From positions 744,001 through 808,000 of the forward strand of contig NZ_FNSO01000003.1 in assembly GCF_900105945.1 (NCBI RefSeq): DNA of 64,000 nucleotides, given 5' to 3'. This stretch comes from Amycolatopsis tolypomycina (GTDB lineage: Bacteria; Actinomycetota; Actinomycetes; Mycobacteriales; Pseudonocardiaceae). Below, piece by piece: positions 35,010 to 43,582 of this stretch (its first letter is position 1; every line of letters starts with the position of its first letter). Made by a program: the position numbers and the translations under genes. Below the pieces are notes generated by a model. That model did no database searches. It was not told where the DNA came from and worked only from the letters and a program-made list of their open reading frames with translations.

Positions 35010-37784
35010 ATGGTCTTCAACGAAATCCAACCTGCCGCGCTCATCCCCGACCCCGACAACGGGCCCTACGAGCTCGACCTGCACACCCTGGCCTTCCCCG
35101 CGGCGTGGCGCGACCCCGTCCTCGACCTGTACAAGTTCGGCAAGTCCGACGCGAAACAGGCCAAGATCAAAGAAGTGCCGATCAAGTCGCTCAACGCGCT
35201 GATCCGCACCGTCGCGCCGGACTTGGTCACCGTCGACGCCAACGCCTCCTTCGACGCCACGCAGCCCTGGCTCTACAGCCGGACCGACTACCCACCACGC
35301 ATCCTCGCCCGGCTGGTACATGCGTGGCTGCGCAACCTGCAACCCACCCCCGAGGGCTTCCAACGGTTCCGGGAGACCGCGCGGATGCTCGACGTGGACT
35401 CCTTGTGCTGGCAGTCGGAGACCGTGGACCTGCTCGAGCACGAACTCTCGCCGGGCGGCACCTGCGTCCCGGCCTCACGGCTCTACCGGGTCCTGCCGGA
35501 GATCCTGGCCGACCGCATCGCCGCCCAGCCGGCCTACGAATTCTGCGGCGAACACGTGAAGTTCCACCGGGTCGCCGTCGACGCCCGCGCGAACGGCGCC
35601 GAACTGATGTCCTGGCCGCCGCTGAAGCACACCACCAAGGTCACCGACAAGGACGCCCGCAACCGCTACGGCAGCCACCGGGACTGGCGGTACTCCGCGG
35701 TGATCAGCGTCTCGCTGCGCACCGTGCCGTTCTCACCGAACCCGCGGATCTACCTGAGCACCCGGATCCGCCGATGGGTCGCCGGCCAGGTGTCGATGTC
35801 CGGCACCCAACGAGTGTCGGCCTACCTGCTCACGAAGGAACCATTCATCGAAGACGGTCAGCAGCCCGGCCGGTTCGCCGTCGCCCAGTTCGCCTGGAAC
35901 CCCCGCACCCGCCAGATCGAGTGGGTCCAAGGGGGACCGGAGGGCATGCTCGCTCGCGTCGGCGCCATCGACAACCTCCCCGCCGCCGATGTGTTCGCCA
36001 AGGAACCCGACACCTGGATCGACGAACGCGACGGCATCCAAGGGGCCGCCAGCTACCACACCATGATGGGCTGGCACGGTGTCGGCGCTGGGCTCATGCC
36101 CGCCGAACGACGCCGGCTGACCGAATGGGCCGCCGCCGCGCTCGAGCCCGAACTCATCCCGGCACCGGCACTGGTGCGCAGCAAGGTCAAACAGAACCCG
36201 GCGAAGCTCCTCACTCCGAAAGTGCCTGTTCCGAAGCAGAACGCGACGGACGACGAGATCGAACAGGCCGTCGCAACGAACCGACTCATCGACTTCGACA
36301 ACTCCGTGCGCCGCCGCGAGTACGCGGCACTCGCCCTCGACGACCGGGACCTCACCGCCGTCCTGCTGTACCAGTCCAGCCACATGCGGAACCAGCTCAT
36401 CCAGGCCGCAGAGGCCAGCCTCGGACTCGCCGACTACCGCGAAGCAGCCGGACCGGACGTGTGGAGCTGGAACGCCCCCGACCTCCGCGTGCGCATCCAC
36501 GCCCGCGAGCTCGGGGCGCTGGGAGCACCACTGGGCACCAGCGAACGAGCGCCCCGGAAAGGCCAGGAACACATCGACGCGATCGGCCACCGCCGCTCCG
36601 CCGTCGCCGCCCACCTCCGCACCCTCGCCGCCGAACTCGGCGAGGCAACCGTCATCACCTTCGTCGAGCTCGACGGGCGCGACAAGTTCAAGCCACGAAC
36701 AACCGACCCGAAATTCGCCGTCCGGCTCGGCTGCGCCGACGCCGGCATGGTCAGCCAATTCTTCACCCCCGGGAACCCGAACGACCCCGATGACGATGCG
36801 GAGTTCCGTGTCGCGGCAGCCTGGGCAGACGGACTCCGCCAGCTCGGCATGCGTCTCATCCCCGAACACACCGTCGGCGACAAGATCCCTGACGGCCTCA
36901 ACCAGCTCGCGTTCTGGATCGTCAAACGCCAGGCCACCGGCGAGACACATCGGCCACAATTCACCCCGGTCGCGGTCCTCATCCGCCCCGGGCAGAAGTG
37001 CATCCTCGGCCGGACACCTGAGATGACCGAGTGGGTCCCCTACCCGCAGCTGCTCATCGCCCTCACCGGCCAGGTACGGCCCCAAGACCTCTCCACAGCC
37101 GACCAGCAGACCAAGGCCGTCGCCGCCTTCGTCCAGAACACGATCTACGCCATGCGAGGCACCCCCACCCTGGTCGTCACCCACGCCCAGAACACCCGCA
37201 ACCGGTGGCCCTGGCTGACCAACAGCGGCCTCATCGCCGACCGCATCAAGCTCGGCAACGGCCCGGCCCAGCGCATCCGGCTCTTCGGCTCCAACCTCCA
37301 CATCGCACGTATCGCCACCAACGACCGCGACGAAACCCCTCAATGGTGGGCGCCAAAGAACGACGAATCCGGCGGCATCAGCAAGGGTCTGTGGAAGCTC
37401 ACGAACATCGACAAGAACAGTCACGTCTTCTACAGCACGAGCGACAAGAGCGGAACCCACACGCTCTCCGTGGAAGCAACGAAACTCACTCACCGAATCA
37501 ACCCGAAAGGGAAGGAAGAAATCCGTCCGGACAAGAACGCCTGGAACCCGGAACTCTTGGAAATCACCATGATCGGCTTCTCGGATGCTGCCGAAGCCGA
37601 ACATTGGGCCATGTTCCTGCACCAGCAGCGATCTGCCGAGGACTACCGTGACGCACTCGCTCTTCCGCTGATCCAGCACATCGCCGAACTCACCTCCCAG
37701 TACGGACTGCCGCACGACGACGAACCCGACGACACGCCCGACACCCAACCCGATCAAGCCGAGGCGACCGCAGCCGGCAGTTAG
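35010..37784 (+). CDS. Prokaryotic PIWI protein, pPIWI-RE family
   Basis: 924 residues. The layout follows pPIWI-RE: an N-terminal X-type module (about 1-280), a MID-like region (about 290-510) and a C-terminal RNase H-fold PIWI domain (about 520-890). In the last, FVELDGRD (E553, D555), AVRLGCADAGMVSQF and RLIPEHTVGDKIPDGLNQLA (E619) are the most recognisable family stretches. The family is named for conserved Arg and Glu residues and has been proposed to bind RNA-DNA hybrids; which residues are those cannot be fixed without an alignment. No PAZ domain is evident. Last gene of a four-gene operon; the C-terminal 25 residues are acidic. Confidence 0.88.
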   Translation: MVFNEIQPAALIPDPDNGPYELDLHTLAFPAAWRDPVLDLYKFGKSDAKQAKIKEVPIKSLNALIRTVAPDLVTVDANASFDATQPWLYSRTDYPPRILARLVHAWLRNLQPTPEGFQRFRETARMLDVDSLCWQSETVDLLEHELSPGGTCVPASRLYRVLPEILADRIAAQPAYEFCGEHVKFHRVAVDARANGAELMSWPPLKHTTKVTDKDARNRYGSHRDWRYSAVISVSLRTVPFSPNPRIYLSTRIRRWVAGQVSMSGTQRVSAYLLTKEPFIEDGQQPGRFAVAQFAWNPRTRQIEWVQGGPEGMLARVGAIDNLPAADVFAKEPDTWIDERDGIQGAASYHTMMGWHGVGAGLMPAERRRLTEWAAAALEPELIPAPALVRSKVKQNPAKLLTPKVPVPKQNATDDEIEQAVATNRLIDFDNSVRRREYAALALDDRDLTAVLLYQSSHMRNQLIQAAEASLGLADYREAAGPDVWSWNAPDLRVRIHARELGALGAPLGTSERAPRKGQEHIDAIGHRRSAVAAHLRTLAAELGEATVITFVELDGRDKFKPRTTDPKFAVRLGCADAGMVSQFFTPGNPNDPDDDAEFRVAAAWADGLRQLGMRLIPEHTVGDKIPDGLNQLAFWIVKRQATGETHRPQFTPVAVLIRPGQKCILGRTPEMTEWVPYPQLLIALTGQVRPQDLSTADQQTKAVAAFVQNTIYAMRGTPTLVVTHAQNTRNRWPWLTNSGLIADRIKLGNGPAQRIRLFGSNLHIARIATNDRDETPQWWAPKNDESGGISKGLWKLTNIDKNSHVFYSTSDKSGTHTLSVEATKLTHRINPKGKEEIRPDKNAWNPELLEITMIGFSDAAEAEHWAMFLHQQRSAEDYRDALALPLIQHIAELTSQYGLPHDDEPDDTPDTQPDQAEATAAGS

Positions 37785-37848
37785 GCTACGCACCCCGAGC
37801 GTCGGCCAAGTCGGGCCACGCCTGGCGCACGTCGCATGCGCCGCGCGC

Positions 37849-38049
37849 TCATCGCTCGTCGTGCAAGGAGATGGGTTCGTAGACGCCGCCGGCGAGCAGG
37901 CCTGCAGCGGCGAGGCGGTGGCGGAGCTGTTCTGTTTGGTCAGTCGCCTCATCGTCGATCTTGATGCCGTCAAGGCGTACTCCGAAGACGGCAAAATCAC
38001 GGTCGACTTCTCTACGGAGCAGTCCGAGACCCTGATCCAAGTTTGTCAT
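37849..38049 (-). CDS. Short paralogue of the product at 11391-11783
   Basis: 66 residues. The last 33 residues (EATDQTEQLRHRL, then LAGGVYEPISLHDE) match the C-terminus of the protein encoded at 11391-11783 with few changes, and the DNA is also similar. The first 30 residues are unrelated, so this is probably a truncated copy with a new start. It is convergent with the PIWI gene. Confidence 0.5.
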   Translation of the reverse strand: MTNLDQGLGLLRREVDRDFAVFGVRLDGIKIDDEATDQTEQLRHRLAAAGLLAGGVYEPISLHDER

Positions 38050-38194
38050 CGACTACACACGGCAGCTGGCCCAGGCGACCTCGATCGATCTGGATGAGTT
38101 ACCGGAGTCGACCTCGACTTCGGTGGACGCTCCCGCCGTGGACCTGCGTCGCTACCTTGAGGTCCGGCGGAGAATCTTCAACGACGCAGCCTGA
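38039..38194 (+). pseudogene. C-terminal gene fragment
   Basis: An open frame without start reads KFVIDYTRQLAQATSIDLDE and ends RRYLEVRRRIFNDAA before TGA. Its composition is protein-like and the upstream frame is interrupted by a stop. The parent family is not recognised. The following 38195-38480 holds no gene. Confidence 0.35.
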
Positions 38195-38480
38195 TCGACC
38201 CAGCCCAGGCCGGCCGATCTACAGGTCTCAAGCATTACTCGAACTGGGCTTGTGCGTCCATGCATGTGCGCTGTGAAACTTCGGCACCCCACTGCAACGT
38301 CCACCGAAATCTTCGGTGGCGCCGACACCAGGTCACCGAGGACCGACGCCGCCGAGGCGAGAACCGGGATGCGGCGCTCCGCGATGACCATCGGGAAACC
38401 CCTGGGATGACCGGGGGCTAACCTGCGTCTGGAGCGTTGTCGCCGACGGACGAACCTGCGACGAAGGACGGGGAAGCATC

Positions 38481-39032
38481 GTGACGGTGGACACCGAGAA
38501 GTTGGCCTCCGTCTGCATAGAAGGCTCCATTGCGGATGAAGGTGCAAGGCAGTGGCCACGACCGCGAGTACCCTGCATCGCCGACCTTGACCACGCCGGA
38601 GCCCAGCTCCCGCAACGTCCAGCGACTCGGCCACAACCGTGGCTTGCCGCCAGGGATGCCCTAGGCAGGCGCGTCGCAGGATGGGATCCCTGGAAATTCG
38701 ACAGCCACCGCGCCCACCGCATGCGGTGCGAGGACCGGTGCCAGGTCTGCGGGACGCCACGGTCCGATGTCGTGTACGTCCTGGCGCCGGTCGGGCAGGT
38801 CAACACTCTGGTCGAGATGTACGGCGGCGCCGTGTGCTCGCTGAGGTGCGCACGGCTGACAGCCGCGGTGTGCCCGCACTACACCGACACCATTGGCTCG
38901 CCGATCGCGATCCACGCCGTTCCCCGACACGAACGGGTCGACCTGGTCGGCTGCGACCTGGCCAACGACGACGAGTACGACATCGCTGACCTTGGCCCGA
39001 TCACCGTGGTCGCCGCTGCCCGACGTCTGTGA
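38481..39032 (+). CDS. Hypothetical protein with Cys-rich zinc-binding region
   Basis: 183 residues from a GTG with GGGGAAG upstream. The N-terminal 80 residues are Pro/Arg-rich. The middle has CQVCG (about residue 88) and CSLRCARLTAAVCPHY (about 119-134), a likely zinc-binding module. The C-terminus is acidic with beta strands. I do not recognise a named family; similar Cys-rich small proteins are frequent on actinobacterial mobile elements. Confidence 0.6.
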   Translation: MTVDTEKLASVCIEGSIADEGARQWPRPRVPCIADLDHAGAQLPQRPATRPQPWLAARDALGRRVAGWDPWKFDSHRAHRMRCEDRCQVCGTPRSDVVYVLAPVGQVNTLVEMYGGAVCSLRCARLTAAVCPHYTDTIGSPIAIHAVPRHERVDLVGCDLANDDEYDIADLGPITVVAAARRL

Positions 39033-39174
39033 CGGCGTTGCGGAGGTGCGTCGTGCTGGCGGCCGGCGGACACCGCTGGCTCGGTGATTGCGGCGGCATG
39101 CATCACGGAGCGGAAGCGACATCGCGCCGTCTGCGCCCGCCGCATCTGCGGCCGCTCGACATCATCGACGGTTG

Positions 39175-39423
39175 CTATCCGCGGTGTTCACCCTTGGTCG
39201 CCCGCTGTCCTGGGCGGCCGTCCGGGGCGCCGACAACCGCCTCGTCGAGGACGTGAAGCTCGAATCGAGCTGTGTCGTAGCCGCCGATGTCCCAGGCAAG
39301 ATCACTGTTCCCGACGCGCCACTCGTGCCCGGTGGCCCGCTCCCGCAACAACCAAGCCACGTGCCCTCCCGCTGACGGCCTGACCGCACCCGACTCCGAC
39401 AACGGTATCAAAACGTGGAACAT
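39175..39423 (-). CDS. Possible small hypothetical protein
   Basis: 82 residues from the ATG at 39423. The segment GHVAWLLRERATGHEWRVGN followed by SDLAWDIGGYD looks like real protein, but no ribosome site is visible and the family is unknown. It lies in the otherwise gene-poor gap 39033-39472. Confidence 0.35.
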   Translation of the reverse strand: MFHVLIPLSESGAVRPSAGGHVAWLLRERATGHEWRVGNSDLAWDIGGYDTARFELHVLDEAVVGAPDGRPGQRATKGEHRG

Positions 39424-39472
39424 ACGTTCGACCAGGGCGAGGTGGTTCGTGGCCGGAGGCGGGAGCTGTGTG

Positions 39473-40063
39473 TCAGCTGCCGGTGAGCATTGCGAGGGTG
39501 ACGTCGGTGCCGGGGTTGGCGTTGTCCCTGGTGAGCTGATGCAGGATCTCGGCGGTGACGATGCGGGAGAGCGCGGTGCAGTGGCGTTCCCAGTCGTCGA
39601 AGGCTGCGGCCGCGGTGCTGTCGGCGACGCTCATCCGCCTCCGCAGTTCCTGATAGACGCCATAGCCGGGATCGTCCGGTCGTGGTTCGCACCCCTGCTC
39701 GATGAGGAGGAACTCCTTGAACAAGGCTCCTGCCGGGAGGTGATTGCGGGACAGGTCCGTCAACGACACGTCGGCCAGCGCCGCGGGCCCCTCCACGACT
39801 ATCTCGCGGGCCCGGGGGACGATCCTGGCGGCGGTCGTCGTCGCGGTGATCGCGTACGAGAGCATCACCAGCTCTATCGCACGTTCCTTGCGGTCGACGG
39901 AGCCCTCGGGCAGCGGGCCTGGGCGCCGATCGAACCGATCGAAAAGCACCTCGGCGTGGTGATAGGCCGCGCGCCACAGACTCGTCGGCTGCACCCCGAG
40001 CGCCCCTTGTTCGGCCAACTCGGCCGGCTCTTCCGCTTGACGATCCCGCTGTTGCCCGCTCAT
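39473..40063 (-). CDS. Hypothetical helical protein
   Basis: 196 residues from the ATG at 40063, with an excellent GGGAGGAAT site. The first 30 residues are Gln/Glu-rich; the rest is predicted helical (RAIELVMLSYAITATTTAAR, then YQELRRRMSVADSTAAAAFD). No motif is recognised. The stop is 50 bases beyond the divergent short candidate gene. Confidence 0.55.
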   Translation of the reverse strand: MSGQQRDRQAEEPAELAEQGALGVQPTSLWRAAYHHAEVLFDRFDRRPGPLPEGSVDRKERAIELVMLSYAITATTTAARIVPRAREIVVEGPAALADVSLTDLSRNHLPAGALFKEFLLIEQGCEPRPDDPGYGVYQELRRRMSVADSTAAAAFDDWERHCTALSRIVTAEILHQLTRDNANPGTDVTLAMLTGS

Positions 40064-40231
40064 CGATTCCTCCCCTTCCCCCGTTGCGTGTGAGTCCACC
40101 GGTCGGCATCCGACGAGCCCCTGGCGACCTGCGCGCGTGTCCCTGACCTGCGCGCCGTTCAGCCGGTCTCCGGACAGATCGGCGATCTCCAGCATGTCAT
40201 CACGCACGCGCGTCCGACGGTCAATCGCTGC

Positions 40232-40480
40232 CTAAAGCCACCGAAGTGATCGAACGGAGGTTCGGTTCGCTCGGAGATCGCCCGCCTTGCGGACGATCTT
40301 GCCGGCCTGGATGACAAGTCGTCCGGATATCGATCGGTTGGCCGGCGCCAGCGGGCGGGGAAGAGCCGCATGTGCCTCGACGAAGACCAGTTCGCATTCG
40401 GTGCCGTGCGTCGCCAGTGTCCGCTCGACGTCCAGCACGGCGTGCCCCGTGCTGATCCGGCGGCGAAGGTTCGTCCCCAC
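40232..40480 (-). CDS. Possible small protein or gene fragment
   Basis: 82 residues from a GTG. The stretch ECELVFVEAHAALPRPLAPA then ISGRLVIQAGKIVRKAGDL is protein-like with good codon usage. No ribosome site or family is recognised. It may be the tail of a degraded gene. Confidence 0.3.
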   Translation of the reverse strand: MGTNLRRRISTGHAVLDVERTLATHGTECELVFVEAHAALPRPLAPANRSISGRLVIQAGKIVRKAGDLRANRTSVRSLRWL

Positions 40481-40535
40481 CTCGCTGCGGGACGTGCGCG
40501 AATCCGGTCAGCACATCCCGCAGCACTGGCTGCGT

Positions 40536-40946
40536 TTACCTCTTGGCTGCGGCGACCTTTTTCCGCGAACCACGCTTTGGCTTCGTCGGTGCTTGTTCGG
40601 TTTCCTGGGCGCGCTCGTACAGGTCGACGATCTCCGTGGAGAGCCTGCCGCGATCCGAGATCTCGTAGCCCTCGGCCTTGGCCCACGCGCGGACCTTCTT
40701 CGAGTACTCACGGCTGGTCGAGCTGCTCGGCGTGCTGGTCGCCCCCGTGGCCGACTTCATGCGCTTGCGGCCACCGGTTCGCCGCGCAGCCTCGATATAA
40801 CCGGCGAGTTCCGTGCGGAGCCCTTCGGCGTTCTCGTCGGACAGGTCGATCTCGTACTCGATGCCATCCAGGGCGAACGTCACGGTTTGAGCCGCCGTGG
40901 TTCCGTCGATGTCGTCCAGTAGTTCTACTTTTACGTTTCGGGCCAT
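40536..40946 (-). CDS. lsr2: Lsr2 nucleoid-associated xenogeneic silencer
   Basis: 136 residues from the ATG at 40946. The N-terminal dimerisation domain starts MARNVKVELLDDIDGT and has the typical LDGIEYEIDLSDENAEGLR segment. The C-terminal DNA-binding domain contains the RGR AT-hook-like motif in ISDRGRLSTEIVDLYERA, followed by a Lys-rich tail. Lsr2 is the actinobacterial H-NS functional analogue that coats AT-rich acquired DNA. Its location inside an accessory region suggests an extra copy in addition to a chromosomal one, which cannot be checked here. Confidence 0.92.
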   Translation of the reverse strand: MARNVKVELLDDIDGTTAAQTVTFALDGIEYEIDLSDENAEGLRTELAGYIEAARRTGGRKRMKSATGATSTPSSSTSREYSKKVRAWAKAEGYEISDRGRLSTEIVDLYERAQETEQAPTKPKRGSRKKVAAAKR

Positions 40947-41273
40947 GGCATGACTCCAGAGTGATCGCCTTGATGCTTGGACGCTGTCGAATATAGCGCA
41001 CACCGAAAGCAGTTAACGGGCAATCCGGTGGCTTGTGCTGCCGCATGGTGTCTGGTTTAGAGAAACCTTTGCGAATTCGGGAATGCGGGCTTGAATGCCT
41101 GCCGTCCCAGCCCTACGGTTTCGGTGGTAGCGCGGTGACGTGTAGTAGCCGGAGTCGCGGCGCTGACGGCAAGCGGGGGTTCGGTCATTCTCAAGTTGCC
41201 CCTGCCTGCCCGATTCCGGCCGCGATCGATTGTGGACGTCCTGGTGGCGTCCCGGGTATTGAGGGGTGATGGC
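40947..41273. other. Divergent intergenic region between lsr2 and a membrane protein gene
   Basis: No gene is seen. The first 120 bases are AT-richer than the surroundings (for example GCGAATTCGGGAATG near 41070) and probably contain the lsr2 promoter. The last 50 bases contain a GAGGGGTGAT ribosome site for the next gene. Confidence 0.35.
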
Positions 41274-41795
41274 ATGAAGACGCGGACCCTGTGGGCCGCC
41301 TTGCTTGCCGGTGAACCGGGCGTCATTTTCGGGGTATCGGTCTTGGCGTTCGTGGTCATCGTGACTGTCGTACTCGTGTTCTGTGACCTGGCGCCGCGGC
41401 GGGCCGAGGTTTCTGATGGCCGCCCGACGGTGTGGCAGCTTCAGCAGCAGAATCCTCGGAATAGGGAGGAATGGCTGCGACAACGAGTTGAGGCCTACCG
41501 AGACGCGGTCCGTCCACGGGCTGCGGAGGCTGTGCGGCAGGAGGCCGCCGAGCTGACGGATCGGGACGCGCAGCTGGTGGCACTGGTCACCGAAGACGAC
41601 TGGCCGACCCTGGAGGACCTGAACGCGGCAGAACACGCGTCCGCCGATGTCGGGGCCGGGGCCTCCAGTGTCGCTGCGCAGGCGTGCGAACCCCGGCCGA
41701 TCGCTCCCCAGGTCTCGAGCCGCAGCCGTTTGCGTGGACTGGCACAGCGCGAACCCCGGCCGTTGTTATACGGTCGGCCGGAGATCGCCGCGTGA
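41274..41795 (+). CDS. Single-pass membrane protein of unknown function
   Basis: 173 residues. One TM helix at about 17-37 (VIFGVSVLAFVVIVTVVLVF) follows a short N-terminus. The rest is a charged cytoplasmic helix-rich domain with many Arg and Glu (REEWLRQRVEAYRDAVRPRA). Start chosen by the GAGGGGTGAT site before the ATG. No family is recognised. Confidence 0.55.
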   Translation: MKTRTLWAALLAGEPGVIFGVSVLAFVVIVTVVLVFCDLAPRRAEVSDGRPTVWQLQQQNPRNREEWLRQRVEAYRDAVRPRAAEAVRQEAAELTDRDAQLVALVTEDDWPTLEDLNAAEHASADVGAGASSVAAQACEPRPIAPQVSSRSRLRGLAQREPRPLLYGRPEIAA

Positions 41796-41899
41796 GGCAC
41801 CCGACGTTGCCACCTCCGGCGGTCTCGACCGGGCGTCGCTGGCGGAGCCGCGTCGACCGATGCCTCGGGATGTTCTACGCCGGTCGGCGTGGTCGTATT

Positions 41900-42403
41900 T
41901 CAGCGGCCGAGAACGGAGACCATCCGGGTCAGCAGGTAGGTGCACGCCCACCGCGCCTCAGTACCCTTCGGGTTGATCGCGCCCTTCGCGAGCTTCAGGG
42001 CGAGCTTCCGTGGCTCCGGGATCGTCGTCGGATCATCGGCGCCCTGCAGCGCGATCTGCCAGTCGAGTTGGGTCAGCCGGGAAATCTCGCTCCCGACGAT
42101 CAGACGCCGGACCTTCGGGTCGTTCTCCAGCACCTGCACCACGAGGTCGGCGTTCTCCTGCCCGGGAAGCTTGGCGATCACGCTGAGGGAGTTCGTGCGC
42201 AGCGCCGCCGTGTCGCCCTCGATCGCCCACTTGCGGAACCACGCGACGGCCTTGTCGGACACGACGCTGCCCAGGCTGACGTCCGTGCAGTGTGCGGTCG
42301 GTGTGATGCGCAGCGGGCCGGGGTCGCCCTGCTCGACGCCGGCCAGCAGCTGCGCGCGGCTGGCCTTGTCGACGATCAGCAGGTTCGAGTACGTGCGAGG
42401 CAT
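41900..42403 (-). CDS. Hypothetical protein
   Basis: 167 residues from the ATG at 42403. The text MPRTYSNLLIVDKASRAQLL, then helical repeats such as KLPGQENADLVVQVLENDP, is protein-like with no known domain. Its start is only three bases from the GTG of the divergent gene, so at least one of these starts or their promoters must lie inside coding DNA. Confidence 0.5.
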   Translation of the reverse strand: MPRTYSNLLIVDKASRAQLLAGVEQGDPGPLRITPTAHCTDVSLGSVVSDKAVAWFRKWAIEGDTAALRTNSLSVIAKLPGQENADLVVQVLENDPKVRRLIVGSEISRLTQLDWQIALQGADDPTTIPEPRKLALKLAKGAINPKGTEARWACTYLLTRMVSVLGR

Positions 42404-42406
42404 TCG

Positions 42407-42760
42407 GTGACCGCGCTTGTCGACCGGCCGCTGGGCTGCGCGTCGCCGCCGGACCGTGTCCGATGGGAGTGGCACCTGTTCGAGGCCGACGAGCTGGTGC
42501 ACCTCTACCGGATCGCCGAGCTGCGAAACACGCGGCTGTACCTGCTGCGCCCGTGGTGCGTGCTGGACGATCCGTACCCCCTCGATCATGACCGGCCGAG
42601 CATCGACCCGCGCAACGTGATCCCCAGGCAGGACGGGACTTGCCTGAAGTGCGCGGGCCACGCCTCGGTCGTCATCCCCCATCCCCGAACCGGAACGCCG
42701 GTCGCCGGTGAGTTTGCCGGCGAGTTGTTCGAGGTGGTGACCCGCCATGGACACCCTTGA
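42407..42760 (+). CDS. Hypothetical protein with a CxxC pair
   Basis: 117 residues from a GTG at 42407. It contains VRWEWHLFEADELVHLYRIA, a run of aromatic and acidic residues, then CLKCAGH near residue 88. The frame is open far upstream, but the coding pattern begins near 42407. It overlaps the next gene by four bases (TTGA). Confidence 0.5.
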   Translation: MTALVDRPLGCASPPDRVRWEWHLFEADELVHLYRIAELRNTRLYLLRPWCVLDDPYPLDHDRPSIDPRNVIPRQDGTCLKCAGHASVVIPHPRTGTPVAGEFAGELFEVVTRHGHP

Positions 42761-43071
42761 CCGAACACATCCCGGGCAGGCCGATCCTCGGCAGGCTGGC
42801 CTGGTCGGTGGGCGTGTGCCCGGGGCGGAACACGGAACAGCGGCGCAGAACATGTGCAGCCGGCCCCAGCCCGCGCGGGTTGATCACCTGGCTGGCGAGC
42901 ACACCCCCGGCTCCGCGCGAGGTGTTCCCTCGCGCTCGTCACGCGGAGCCGGGCTTCCCCACGCAGCCAGTCCACAACGTCCGCAGCGTCAACCGACCGA
43001 CCGAAGGCACGACGATGGCCGTATTCACCCTCCCTGCGGTTCCGGCAGCGATCCCCAGCACGATCACGTGA
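42757..43071 (+). CDS. Hypothetical small protein with a TTG start overlapping the previous stop
   Basis: 104 residues. TTGA overlap suggests coupling to the previous gene. The N-terminus (TEHIPGRPILGRLAWSVGVC) is well formed; the middle is Pro/Arg-rich. No family is recognised. An internal ATG at 43015 would encode only the last 18 residues. Confidence 0.4.
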   Translation: MTEHIPGRPILGRLAWSVGVCPGRNTEQRRRTCAAGPSPRGLITWLASTPPAPREVFPRARHAEPGFPTQPVHNVRSVNRPTEGTTMAVFTLPAVPAAIPSTIT

Positions 43072-43135
43072 CGGGAGCGTTCGGAAGGTGTCGCCGGAGC
43101 GACCTTCGGCCAGGCCGTCCGATCGAGGCGGAGCG

Positions 43136-43432
43136 ATGATGCCGGAGCACGACGACGCCGACGCGGGCATCGAGGCACGCATTGCTGACGGCGGCTGGGC
43201 AGTACGCCCACACGAGTGGGCCGCCGTCGACGGCCTGCCCGTTGCGGACTGGCGAGCCGACGTCCGGCGCCGGTGCGTGGAGGCCGGTGTTCCGTACGCG
43301 TTCCAGATCGACCTGGAGCACGGCGTGACCGCGGTGATCAACCCTCGGAATCCGCCGGACGAGACCGCGATTGCCGCCCGGATCGCCGAGCTGACGAGGA
43401 TTCCAGGGCCCGGTGATCACGATCGGCGTTAG
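43136..43432 (+). CDS. Hypothetical protein
   Basis: 98 residues from the first of two adjacent ATGs with GGCGGAGCG upstream. The protein is acidic and ends VTAVINPRNPPDETAIAARI with an Arg-rich tail. No family is recognised. It is the last small gene of the cluster that begins at 42407. Confidence 0.5.
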   Translation: MMPEHDDADAGIEARIADGGWAVRPHEWAAVDGLPVADWRADVRRRCVEAGVPYAFQIDLEHGVTAVINPRNPPDETAIAARIAELTRIPGPGDHDRR

Positions 43433-43582
43433 GACTCCCGGGTTCGCCGTTGTGCCCACTACCTGTGATCGGCTGGGGCTGTTCGAGTGAATCGCCGGCG
43501 GGACAGCTGCGTCGTTCGTGATCTCCTTTAGGCTGCGGTGACTGTCGTGAAAATCGTTTACGTGCACGTGGGGACGGGAGTC

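Noticed and set aside
33909..38000. Long minus-strand open frames opposite the helicase and PIWI genes
   Set aside because: They are Val/Gly/Arg-rich shadows; the plus strand holds proteins with recognisable motifs and coupled starts.
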